Positions 1 to 12,500 of a stretch of DNA of 64,000 nt are shown in pieces (position 1 is the first letter of the stretch; each line of letters starts with the position of its first letter). The position numbers were made by a program, and so were the translations under genes. Location of the stretch: the NCBI GenBank assembly GCA_013399875.1, contig VXAZ01005706.1:52065-116064 (forward strand), given 5' to 3'. The stretch is from Gymnorhina tibicen. Lineage: Eukaryota > Chordata > Aves > Passeriformes > Artamidae. The notes under the pieces are model-generated. The model was not told where the DNA came from and did not search any database. It worked only from the letters and a program-made list of their open reading frames with translations.

Positions 1-522
1 GAGACGGGGCGGGGGGGGCGAGAGAGGATGGTGGGGGGACGCGCCCACCCGCTCTCCCCCGGTTTCGGTGCTGTCCTCACGCTGGGGCAGGCGCCTGTAT
101 GGTTTGTCTGATTTACGGCGAAATTCGCCGAGTTTATCTCGGAAAACAAGGAAAACCTTGGAAAGAGCAAGGAAAAGCTGGAAGAGAGTGAGATGTGTGT
201 GTTTATTTTGCGAAGGGAACCCCAACAAGGTCGTACGAGCACGGGGGATGTGGCACATTCCAGAACGTGTTTTTTTTCTTCCTTGCGTCTCGGTCTCAGT
301 AGTTACAGAGTGTCTGGGCTGAATAAGTGAAAAATAATAGAAAAGGAGACGTTTTCCTAAGAGTACGGCTTTTTCAGGAGGCTGGAATACTGGTCTGAAG
401 GGCTGGATATAATAAATGTGTGTGAATGCCAAAAAATGTCCCAAAAAAGGCTCAAAATCGCTTGTATTAAGTTGATTTTTTTTTTTTTTTTTTTTTTTTT
501 TCTTTTTTTTTTTTTTGGTTAG
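1..522 (+). other. SON: 3' part of SON intron 1, with poly(T) acceptor tract
   Basis: The first ~60 bases are very GC-rich, like the edge of the CpG island expected over the SON/GART head-to-head promoter. No SON start peptide is encoded. A long, nearly pure T run at about 477-516 precedes the TTAG acceptor at 519-522. An 84-codon open frame at 68-322 resembles nothing known to me and is probably chance. Confidence 0.6.
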
Positions 523-3500
523 TGCAAAGGTGGAAGGCCAGCCCAATGGTGACACGATCCCAGCTGAGCAAGCCGGGCCTTCCGAAGCCTCTGGAGCTGC
601 TGGGAGTTGTCAGAGTGATCAGATAGTGCAGAAAATAGAGGAAGTGCTCTCCGGAGCCCTCGGGACAGAGCTGCAGTGCAACCCAGGTAATAAAACTCCC
701 TCTGGCAAATCTCTTCTTGGTAAGAAGGTTGTGACTGTGCCTAAAATTGAATCAGTTTTATAGAGATGAAAATGTGCTTCTTGGAAGTGCTCCTCTGACA
801 AGTTGTGTGTTTGTTGTGAATTTATTAAATATATTTTCTACTGTGATTTTACATCTAGAGGTGGACAGAGAAATACATAATTTAAAAATTGAGCTGGTTG
901 TTATATGAAAGCATTGGCATGGGGAAAAGTTGAGTTTTTTCTTTCCAATGTTGAAACTGATAAATATTTTCTATATATATATATACTTATATATGTGTAT
1001 AAATTCAGGGGTCACTGAACTGTTCTTAGTACCAAAGCTGATGCTGATAGAAGCAGTTTCTGCTTTGGGTTGGTTTTCAAGATTATTTCTAAAGAACATT
1101 TATTACAAAACAGATCAGTGATGAGCTGTTCAGTCAGAAGACGATTTGCTGTTTTAAAATGACCCTGTTTTAAAAGTGTAGGTACTCCCATTGTGGCCTT
1201 GCAAAGGTTAAGGAATTTTGATGTGTCAATCTCAGATGTTGAATAAATTACTGGATATTTTTTATGCTAAAAAATCACATCTGAGTGTCCCCTCCCACGG
1301 GACTGGTCCTTGCTGTAAAATTTCTGACTCTGGAGGGTTGATGAGGTGATGAAGGCTGTAATTACTGCATTTCTCATTTTTGGGAGTTGAAACGCAGGTG
1401 ACTGCAGTGTGCTGGGTGAGTACAGTTCCAGAGGCAGCTCAGAACATCGTTAATTTCAGAGATTCTATTTGCAGGAGTTAGGGATGGCTTTGGGTTTTTA
1501 TACTCAGTGGTTTGCGTACCTTGAGCATTTTCAAGTTTTTAATTTGTGCTGTACGAGCAGCACTTTAGGCTGACATGGGGGAGGTTCTTATGTTGCTGGT
1601 TGGTTGGTTGATTGGTTGGTTTTTTGTTTGTGTGGTTTTGTTTGTTTGTTTTGTGGTGTGATTCTTATTTTTCTTTGTTTAGTTTTCGTTTTGTTCTTTT
1701 GTGGAGGACTGAGACAAGGTCACATGGTAATAAATAAGTGAGACCTGTTAACTTGGAAGTTAATAAATTTACCCTGTGGCAAATGTCTCTACTGTCTATC
1801 TCTAAAAAGGAGTTGGACAAGAGAGATTATCTGATTATCTGAATCTAATGAATTGTCTTTGTAGAAAAGTTCGTTTCATAGAATGACAGAATATTCTGAG
1901 TTAGAAGGGACCCACAGGGATCACCCAGTGCCACCCCTGGCCCTGCCCAGACCCCCAGCAATCCCAGCCTGGGCATCCCTGGCAGCGGTGCCCAAAGGCT
2001 CCTGGAGCTCTGGCAGCCTCGGGGCCGTGCCCATTCCCTGGGGAGCCTGGGCAGTGCCCGGCACCCTCTGGGGGAAGAACCTTTCCCTGCTCTGCAGCCT
2101 GAGCCTGCCCTGGCCCGGCTCCAGCCGCTCCCTGGCTGCTGTCCCTGTCCCAGGAGCAGAGATCGGAGCTGTCCCTGCGCTGCCCCTCGGGAGGGGCTGC
2201 AGCCCCGGGGAGCTCTGACCTCAGGCTCCTTCAGGCTGAACTGACCAAGGGACCTCATGTGGCCACTCCAGACCCTCCACCATTTTCATGTCCCTCTGGA
2301 TGCTCTGTAAGAGCTTTAGCTCTTTCCCAAACTATAGTGCCCAGAACTGCCCCTGGGAAATTGAGGTGAGGCTGCTCCGGCCAGCAGTGCTGGGCCTGGT
2401 GTCCCCCAGGACAGGGATGTCCCTCCTGGCTGCCAGGGCGCTGCTGACTCAGCTCCAGCTGGCCATGGACCAGGACCCCCAGGGCCCTTCCCACAGCTGC
2501 TCTCCATCCACACAGCCAGGGTTGCCCATCCCAGGTGCGGAATCCGGCACTTCCCTTGTTAAACTCCAACTCCTTATTAATTGGGGATTGCCAGTCTCTC
2601 TGATTTGTTGAGGTCTCTCTGCAGGGCTTCTCTGCCCTCAAGGGAGTCAACTGCTCCTCCCAGTTTAGTGTCCTCGGCACACTAATTATCCCTTTGAGTC
2701 CCGTGTCCAGGTTGTTAGTGAAGATGTTGAAGAGAGCTGGGCTGAGAATGGAGCCGTGCAGAACCCCACTAGTGACTGGTGTCAGCCTGATGTCACCCTT
2801 TGTGCCCAACCTGTGGGCCAGTTGCTCACCCACTGAGTAACAAGGTTCTCCAGCTGTGGGGTGGACATTTTGTCCATTAATTTGACTCTGCTTCACTGTT
2901 CGCTCAATGCATTCACAGCGATGTTGGTGCAAAAACTATTTCTAAGTTGCTTATTCCATCAAAATGTACCTGAGTACCTGAGGTACTTGTTACGGAATCC
3001 CAAGTCACATTTATTTAACAGTATTGCAATTACCAAAAGCTTTTGCAAGATTTTGCAGTGTTCACTGGAAAATAGTGAGCTTTGGGATCACAGACTCTAA
3101 TTGGAGGGTCTGTGTTGCTGCCCTGGCCTGTATAAATAGAATCATTGAAAGGAACATACAAGCACAGACTCCAATGTACAGCTCATATTTCAGAGAAATC
3201 CCAGCAAGCTGCCTTTAAAGAAGTGCCTTTCTCCTGAAAACATGGTGCTAGGTCTCCAGAAGGGCAACAACCTAACGAAGGTTAAATCTAGAGGGAAGTG
3301 AGGTACAGAATTAAAAGGTGGTGATGGAAACCTCAGTCTCCCTCTTCCCTTCCTCAAGTGATTTGCTTGTCCCTGCAGTCATCTGAATTTGTTACTTTCC
3401 TGTTGGAAGCAAATGCTCTAACAGGAACATGCAGCTTTGCATGTGGCTCATGGCAGCTGCAGTCCTGTTCCAGCCTACAGTGCCTTTAAGTGGTTTGGGA

Positions 3501-6500
3501 TCAGGGACATAGATGCTCTTCTCCCAAATTTGTTAGATCCTAGTGAGTAACTTGGTCCGTGAATACACACAGAGAATTTCTAACACAGCAGCAACGCTGG
3601 GCTCACTCAGGGGTTAAAGCACAGCAGGGGAGAGTGGCTGGTCAGGTCTTGTAGCATAAATCCCCACTTAGGTGATTTGTTTGGAAAATGTGAGTTCTTG
3701 TTTACCTTCCAAGTCAACTTTGGGGGTTTGAAAGCACATCTCCAGCCTCCTTTTAGAATGTGTTGCCCCACTGAGTGTGGGTGGAGGGACATCCAGCCCG
3801 TCTGCGCTGCTCAGGTGAGACCCCACCTGCACAGCTGCCTCCAGCCCTGGGGCCCAGCTGTCCCATCCCTGGAAGTGTTCAAGGCCAGGCTTGAGAGGGC
3901 TTGGAGCAACCCGGGATAATGGAAGGTGTCCCTGCTCATGTCAGGGGGGTTGGAACGAGATGATCTATCTACAAGGTCCCCTTCCAACCCAAACCATTCT
4001 CTGGTTTACCTTTGTCCTGTCGCTCCATTCCTTGGGAACTGTCTCTCTCCATGTTTCCTGTTGGCACCTTCAGGCACTGGAAGGCCACAATGAGGTCACC
4101 CCAAAGCTTCTCATCTCAAGGCTGAGCAATCCCAGCTCTCCCAGCCTTTCCTCTCAGCAGAGCTGCTCCAGCCCTCTGCTCATCCTGGTGCCTCCTCTGG
4201 CCTCTCTCCAGCAGCTCCACGTTCTCCCTGTGCTGGCCCCAGGGCTGGGGCAGCTCTGCAGGTGGGCTCTCACCTGAGCGGGGCACAATCCCAATCCCTT
4301 TCCTGATCCCCACACTGGGGGCTCAGCCCAGGGCTTGGGGGCTCTGAGCTGGGGCAGCTCCAGCTCTCCCAGGGCTGCTCCATCTGCTCATCCCCAGCCT
4401 GGATTGATCCCAGGGGTTGCCCTGACTCAAGTGCAGCACTCGGCCTCGTTAAACCTCATGAGATTCCCATGGGGCACTTCTTGAGCTTCTCTAGATCCCT
4501 TTGGATGGCCCCGTCCTTCAGAGGTGTCACCTGCACCTCAGCTTGGTGTTACCTGCAAACCTGCTGAGGGTGCACTTGAGCCTTCTTTATGAAGATATTT
4601 TATATATATAATATGTATGATCCTTCATTAATTAAGGTATTAAGTAACACTGTTTCATGAATGAAGCTATTAAGTAACACTGGTCCCAATACAGACTCCT
4701 GAGGGACACCACTGGTCACTGATGTCCATCAGGACTCTGAGCTTTTGACCACTACCCTCTGGATGTGACCATCCAAACAACTGCTAATGTACCTAACAGT
4801 GCACCTGTCAAGTTCTTCACTCCAGTTTGGAGAGAAGGATGTTGTGGAGGCACTGTGTCAAGTACTTTACGGAAGTCCAGATAAATGCCATCTTTAGCTC
4901 TTCCCTTACCCACTGATGTAATCAATCCACCACAGGTCAGACGGGATTTTCCCTTTGTGAAGCCATGCTGGTTGTCTCAAATCATGTCCCTGTCCTTCGT
5001 GTGCCTTAGCAGAGCTTCTGGGAGGATCTGTTCCGTGATCTTCCCAGCACGGAGGTGAGGCCGACAGGGTGGTAATTCCCAGAATTGTCCTCTCTTCCCT
5101 TCTTAAAGGGAGTGGCTTCTCACTGTCAGAGGGCAGGGTTAGATCAAATATTAGGAGGATATTCTTCCCTGTGAGGGTGGGGAGGCCCTGGCACAGGGTG
5201 CCCAGAGCAGCTGTGGCTGCCCCTGGATCCCTGGCAGTGCCCCGGGCCAGGTTGGACACTGGGGCTTGGAGCAGCCTGGGACAGTGGGAGGTGTCCCTGC
5301 CCATGGCAGGGGTGGCACTGGATGGGCTTTAAGGTCCCTTCCAACCTAAACCATTCCATGACTATGATACTACTTGGAAAGAGTTGTGTTCCCAGCGGAC
5401 CTCTGTCCCAACCAACAAGATTTGGGTAATTTTTTTAAAGAGGTGTTGTTTTATTACTTGAAGTGGCTCCTGAGAGAAAGGAAAGAGAGCTGAAAAGGGA
5501 GTGTGTGCTGTTTGTGTGTGGTAGCTTAGTGAATCAGGCGTGGTTTGCCGGTTTAGTTGTTTTGTACCTCTGTCCGTGTACTTCACAACTACTCTGAAAG
5601 AATTTTTAAAATACAGCCTTATAAATTTTTACAAGGTAAATGTCATTTTTTCTAGATGTAGACAAAAATACTGTGAAAAATAGTACTCAGTCTACAAAAA
5701 GGAGCTCTACTGGTGAAGATGAAATTCCTAGGAAAAAAGCAAAGAAAAACAAGAAGCACAAAAGCAAGAAGAAGAAGAAAAAGAAGAAGAAAAGGAAGAA
5801 AGAGAAAAAGCATAAAAAGCAACCAAAGGAATCCAAGTTGAGTGCACGTCCCGGAGAACCTGCAGACGTGCAGCCGGCTCCTCACTTGATGCCGGAGCAG
5901 TCCAGCTCCCAATTGAATGTACAACATGGAGTGTTTGCAGATGCAAACCTGGCTGGCCATGTGCAGCCAGAACTGTGCTCAAAACCAACTGAGGGGCTTG
6001 ATAATCAAGCTTTAGGACTTGTTTCTCATTCAGTGACTGATTCTCAGCAACCTGCAGAAAATCTTGGAAGTGGGGAGGGGACTTTGTGTGCAACAAATCC
6101 TCCATTTAATTTAGAAAGCATCCAGTCTAATATCCCAGAAAATACTAGTATAGCTCAAACTAGAATTTGCACTAGCGAAGAACAAATTCAGCAGTCCCAT
6201 GAAAATATTTATCCTGTAGCTATTAATGCCAGTGTTGTTGATACTGGAAATTATACTTGGTCCAGCATCCCATCTGGAATTGTCAGTAAATCGGAGATTC
6301 AGAAAGATTCAGTAGAAGCACTGGGAGGTTCAGAAGTTACTCTGAAATCTCAAGGCACTGGGGAAGTAAAAGCTTTGGATGCAGCTCTTGATCCTGAGAC
6401 CATGGAGGTGTTGACTTACTCGGAAGCATCTCTGCAGTCTGTGTCTCAGAGGGGGGCACAGGGGTTGGAAGCAGCTTCAGAATCCGTGTCCTTGGCAGGT

Positions 6501-9500
6501 GATGTGACAACAATTCCTACATCTGCAAATCCGCCACATCCAAGTGCTGTGACTGTAGCTCACGTGGCTGTGGCTGGGCAAGAAGTGAAAATTCCAGAAA
6601 CAACTGAAAAATCTCTGCATATGGGAAACGTGAGAAGTTTGGAGAGATCTTTGGAACTGGGTGGTGTGAGCAAAACTTGGGAGCCAGCCCTGCAGCCCTC
6701 AGTTATATCTGGGAGTTTGAGCGTGACGCAGGGCAGCCCCGTGGAGGGTTCAAGTGTCCTGAAAGCAGGTGCACCTTTGCAACATCCTATGACAATATCT
6801 GCAGCCACCCCTGTGACCCACGTGGAAATAAAAAGTGCCAAAACACCCCCGGGACCAGGAGCTGTTACAACAACGAAGGATATGGAACCAGCTATGGGAA
6901 ATGTGAAAGCTTTGGAAACAGCCATGGAACCTGTGGGTGTTGTAGCAAAAGATGTCAGAGCAGCTCATGAAAGTCTGCAAGGCAAAAATGTGGAAGGTAC
7001 CACAGGTCCTGCAACAGCACTGGGTGCATCAGGAACGTTCCTACAACATGGAGTCTTGACAGAAATGAGGAGTGTGGACAGAACCCAGGGATCTGCACTT
7101 CCAGCAGGATTGACAGGTGTTAATGTGGTTGCAGAGGCAAAAGGATTAAGAGCAACTTCAGAACCTGCAGCAGTTGTACAGACCTTTGTTCCCCAAACAG
7201 CTCCAGGGGCAGAGGGTTTTAGAAGTCCACGAGCAAAAGATTTAGAAGGTACTTCACTGCTGAGAGAATCGAGACCTGAGGGTGAATCACATGTGAGAGG
7301 TTTGGCATCTGCCCTGTCTCTGCAGAAGGAAAACACACAAGATCCAGGAGGAGTCCTGAGACCGGTGACTGTGGTGGAAGCAAAAACTTTTACAACAGCT
7401 TCAATGTCCTTACAAGTGGAAGGTGTGAAAGCTTCAGAAGAAGCTGTGCATTGTGGGACTGTTGCAAGTCCAGGACTTCTTGCCCTAGAAAGGACTCCTG
7501 AACCTGTGGTTGCCCATGAAAGCGTGGCACCAGTTAGAGAGGCTGAGGCATCGGCAGGGGTGATGCCGTGGCAAACCGCAGCGGAGAGAGAACCTCTCCA
7601 TGCAAGCCAAACAGAGAGTTCCATCATTTCACAGTCACAGGTCATGACACACACGAGAACCTCACAAACTGAGGTGCTGAGGGAGAGAAAGGATTCGGAA
7701 CACACTCCAGAAGCCGAGACAAGGAGCAGAGAAGCAATCCTAGAACCTGTGCAAACTTCAGAAACCAGTTCAAAATCTGTTCAGGAACAAATAGGAGGTC
7801 ATTCGGCAGCAGTATTGGAGTCTTTGCCCAGAGTGGAAGAAAACAGTATGGCTTCTGGAGTACTGACAGATGTGCAAACTCAGGGATCTGCTGTAGAACA
7901 TGGAATTGCAGCAGGGAGGATCAGCACACAAAGAAATGAGCCCTCAGAAATGGAGGAAGCAAAATATCTGGAGCCAGCATCAGAAGCTGGAGGAGCAAGG
8001 TGGTTGGAGAGCATGAAAGAGTGTGCAACAGTAGAGGCAAAAGGTTCTGGAACAGGTAAAGAGCTTGAGGTACCCATGAGTGATGCTTCGGCAGCTGTTC
8101 CAGAATACTTGCACACTGAAAAGCAAGAAGAGCTTCAAGTAGTTCTAGAAGCAAAACCTGCTGCAGAGTGGAAGAGTTCAGAAGAGGCTCCAGAAATCTT
8201 GGGTGCTTCTGAAATAAAATCTTCTGAAGCAGTTCCAAAACCAGGGGATGTGAAAGGCCTGGAAACAGCACTGGAACATGAAGTGACAGCTGAGGTACAA
8301 TATGTAGAAGGAGCGCAGAGTCAACAGGTGGAGGATATGCTCATTGAGAAGGAAGATGTGGAGCAGACTCAAATATCTGAGCCTATAGTAGCAGAAACAG
8401 TTTTTAGTTCTTCACATGCAGCAGAGGAAAAAGATTCAGCAGGGACTCCTGTAGCAGAAACACAAGATTTGGAAACAGCTCCTCGGACTGATGTAGAGCT
8501 GAAAGATGCAGAACCAGCTGTTGGGTTGGAGGCAGAGACAAAAGATTTGGAAGCAGCTCCAGTACCTGACACTGATGCAGAAGCAGGTCCAGAACTTATA
8601 GAGGAAGGCCAGTTGGAAGACACTCCAGAGGCTGAGGATGTCAAAGAAGCAACTCCAGAAGAGGACTCAGAGAAAAGAGACTCAGAAACATCCGATGTGC
8701 AGCCTGATGTGGCGGCACGAATGAAGGAGACGCTCATGAGGCTTGAGAATGTTATTGAAAAAAGTAGTCATAGAACCAGTGAGAAAAAACATGATTCAAA
8801 GAAACAGAAAAGGAGCCGTTCCAAGTCACAGTCCAGGTCTAGGAAGAGGAAGAAAAAATCAAGGTCGCGTTCTACTTCCAGGCGTTTGACCTCTAAAAGA
8901 GCACGTTCTAGGAGCAGAAACTATTCGGTTTCCAGAAAAAAGCATTCCAAATCTAGGTCCCGATCTGTGGAGAAGAGAGAGAGAAGAGTGTCTTCCCGGC
9001 GGTCCAGGCGCAGACGTTCCAGGTCGTCTGACCGTTACAGGTCTAAATCCAGATCTGCAGAAAAGAGATTGTCCAGACGGAGACGTTCCAGGTCGTCTGA
9101 CCACTACAGGTCTAAATCCAGGTCAGTGGAGAAGCGATTGTCCTCCCGAAGGTCCAGACGCAGACGTTCCAGGTCATCTGACCGCTACAGATCCAAGTCC
9201 AGGTCAGTGGAGAAGCGATTGTCCTCCCGAAGGTCCAGACGCAGACGTTCCAGGTCATCTGACCGCTACAGATCCAAGTCCAGGTCAGTGGAGAAGCGAC
9301 TGTCCTCCCGAAGGTCCGGGCGCAGACGTTCCAGGTCCTCTGACCGCTACAGGTCTAAGTCACGGTCAGTGGAAAAGAGGTTGTCCTCCTGGCGATCCCG
9401 CCGCAGACATTCCAGGTCCTCTGACCGTTCAAAATCTAGATCCAGGTCTTCAGAAAAGGGAGGAGGCAAAGAATACTCCTGGAGGTTCAGACATCGGTCC

Positions 9501-12500
9501 GGTTCCTCTGATCGTTCGAAATCCAGGTCGAGATCTGTTGAGAAAAGAGGTCGGAAGGCATCTGTACGGAGGTCCAAACGTCAGCGCTCAAAGTCCTCAG
9601 ATCGCTACAAGTCTCGATCCAGGTCAGTAGAAAAAAGAGATCGAAAGCAATCATCGCGGAAGTCTAAACGTCAGCGCTCCAAGTCCTCTGACCGTTACAA
9701 GTCTAGATCCAAATCAGTGGAAAAAAAGAAGGAATCCTCACGAAAGTCCAAGCGTCGACGCTCAAAATCTTCTGAACGTTACAAGTCTAGGTCTAGGTCT
9801 GTCGAAAAAAAGCGCAAGGAGTCTTCAAAAAAATCGAAACGGAAACGTTCCAAGTCCTCTGATAGTGTTAAGTCAAGGTCCAAATCCGTAGAAAAAAAAG
9901 ATAAGTTATCCTCAGCTAAGTCCAGTAGCAAGCATGTGGAGTCTTCTGAACTGCAGGAGTCAGCCAAAGGTCTTGATAAAGATGTTCCTCAGTCTTCTTT
10001 TGGAAGTGAAGGTAAATCCTCTAATGGTCCCACATCAGTAGCTTTGTCTGATGAAGGAGTAAACGGCCCAGTGCTGCCACCATCATTTGGACTTTCCAAA
10101 ACTTCGGAGAGCCTTGAGGAAAGTTCCTCATCTGTTGAAAAAACAGCGGATCTGCAGCATTCTGCCACATCTGAATTTGATACCTCCAAAACCCCGGATG
10201 ACCAGGAATTGAGATCCACATCTGTGGAAAAAACGCAGGATTCAGAGCTGTCTATGACATCTGAAAATGGATCAACTGAAAAAGCAGCAGCTCCAGAGTC
10301 TTCACTGCTACCTGAACTTCCATACTCCACATCTGAGTCAAGATCCTTATCAGTTGAAAAAAGGGGAGATACAGAAACTTCTTCAGTAGCAGAATTCCGT
10401 CTCTCTGCATCCCGTGAAGATGAGTCCAGAACTGCACCTCTCAGAGAAGTAGAAGGTCCAGAGCTTCCTCCAGCCCTTAAAAGAGACACGCAAGTTCAGT
10501 CGTCTTCTCTCCTGTCCGAAGGTGGGCTCTCCAACTTGTCTGATGGTCACGAATCACGGCATACCCCTGGTGAACACACAGAGCTTTCACAGGTTCTGCA
10601 GGTACCCGAACATGAGTCTTCCCAACTGGCTGACAGCCCTGGAGCAGTGGAAGCTCAGAGGCCTTTCCTGCCACCTGAAATGATCCGTCCTGGGATCCCT
10701 GATGGTTGTGAGTCTGGCCAGATGCAGGAGCCTTCTCTGGCTTCTGACAGTGGACACTTCATGTCTCCTGATGGACGTGGATCAGGATCCAGCTTTGCTG
10801 CACCAATAGAGGAGCTTCCATTGTCTGTAGGCGAATCCTTTAAGTCACCGCATGGAAATGAACAAAGATTTTTGTCTGTTGAAAAAGTCAAAGGACCAGA
10901 TGTTTCCGTCACATCTGTGTGTGGTTCTGTTGAGGTGTCTGCCGACCTCATTTCAGTGTCTTCTTTTGAAGTTCATGAGTCCAGATCATCTGTTGACAAA
11001 GGTTTAGATGGTCCAACACTTCCACAAGTCCTTGAGGTTGACTGCTCCAGATCTTCGGAAATGAACGAGTCGAGATACCTAACTGGAAAAATAGATGGTG
11101 CAGGATCTTTGGTGATGTCTAAAAGTGGGATTCCCATATGCCACGATGGCCACAAAGCAAAATACAATTCCTTTGAGCAAACAGAGAGTGCAGAACTGTC
11201 AGTGGCATCTGAGCTCCGGTGTTCCATCTTTCCTGAAGGCTATAAATTGACATCTGCTGCAGTCGAAAAAGTGGAGATCCAGAAGCCTTCTCTCTCACTG
11301 GAAAGCGGGTTCTCCGTGTCTGCCGATGGTTGTGAATCAGTGGGCACACCTGAAAAACTACAGCCCCCAGTAACAGCTCTGACATCAGAAGGTGGGATTC
11401 TGCTGTTGCCCGACAGTCATGAACTGAGACCCGTCCCTGCAGAAAAGGCAGAGGTGCTGAATTCATCCGAACTGAAACACCTTGCGTCCCCTGATGGCTA
11501 CAAGCTGAGATCTGCCTACAGTGAAGAAATACAGCCCTCTCCGATACTGGAAAGCAGGTGTTCTGTTGCCTCCGATGGTCATGAGCTGGCTTCAACCCCT
11601 TTTGAAAGAGCTGAGGAACCTTCTCAAGTGTCTGAAAATGAGTACACGATTGGGCTTGATGGCCCGGAGTTGACATCAACCCCTGCTGAAAAAGCGGAGC
11701 TGCGGAAGCTTTATCAGATGCCTGAAGAAAGATGCCTGGAGTCCATTGACAGCCGGGACCTGCGATCACCCTCTGCTGAAAAGACAGAGGTGCAACAGTC
11801 TGAAAATGAATATGCCGTGTCCTGGGTGGGCCAGGAGTTGAGGTCCAGCTCTCCTGAGAAGGCAGAGATGCAGGAGGAGGCTGTGGTTCCTGACAGTGCT
11901 GTGTGTTCTAAAGATCACAGATTGCCATCTTTCTTGGCTGGAAAACCAGAAGCGCAGGAGTGTTCTCTGCTGCCTGAAAATGAATATGGTGAGGGCCAGG
12001 AGGTGATGGCCAGCCCTGCTGACAAGGAGCTGCAGGAGCCTTCTCTGACACCTGGCAGTGAACATTCCATCTTCCGTCAAGACCAAATACTCGCTGAAAG
12101 CACAGCAGTGCAGGAGCCGGTGCTGGTCCCAGACAACCAATACACTGCATCTCCTGAGGGGCAGGAGCTGCTCTCTGCTTACACTGAAAAAACAGAGGTG
12201 CAGGAGTGTTCTTTGCTGTCTGAAAACGAGTATGATGCATCCCCTGAAAGGCGTCATTTGAGATCCAGTCCTGTTGAAAAAGAAGAATTGGAGGAACCTT
12301 CTGAAGCCTCTGAAAGTGAAAGTTCAATATCCACCGATAGCCAGGAGTTGCAGTCTGCTGTTGCTGGAAAAACACAGGTGCAGGAGTTGTCCTTGTCTGA
12401 AGGTGAATGTCCCATGACCCCTGAAGGTCAGGAGCTGCAGTCCAGCCCTGCTGAAAGAGTAATAGCCAAGGAACCTTCTCTGACCTCTGAACATGCTCTG

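Larger units (their letters stand above)
687..5655 (+). other. SON: SON intron 2
   Basis: Donor GTAATAAAAC, acceptor TTTTTTCTAG. Unique intronic sequence to about 1,870, including an (AT)n stretch near 970-990 and a GGTT-rich stretch near 1,597-1,640. It then holds CR1 fragments from 1,878 to 5,370, with unique sequence at about 2,940-3,800. The phase-1 junction joins G at 686 to AT at 5656, giving Asp, as expected for ...NP-D-VDKN. Confidence 0.8.

Noticed and set aside
68..322. 84-codon frame near the window start as SON exon 1
   Set aside because: It does not resemble the conserved SON N-terminus, and the phase needed for exon 2 is not offered by an obvious donor.
2255..2932. 225-codon minus-strand frame with a reverse-transcriptase motif, first suspected to be an endogenous retrovirus or a gene
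   Set aside because: The motif and surrounding sequence fit the non-LTR CR1 LINE, with the CR1 3' end at 1,878 and no long terminal repeats; the frame is a decayed fragment.
5640..5655. ATG at 5640 as the start of SON
   Set aside because: It lies in the intron before the TTTTTTCTAG acceptor; the upstream exon at 523-686 splices in frame to 5656.
9000..9900. Regular short repeats resembling a CRISPR-like or satellite array
   Set aside because: The repeats are in-frame coding units of SON with no spacer structure.
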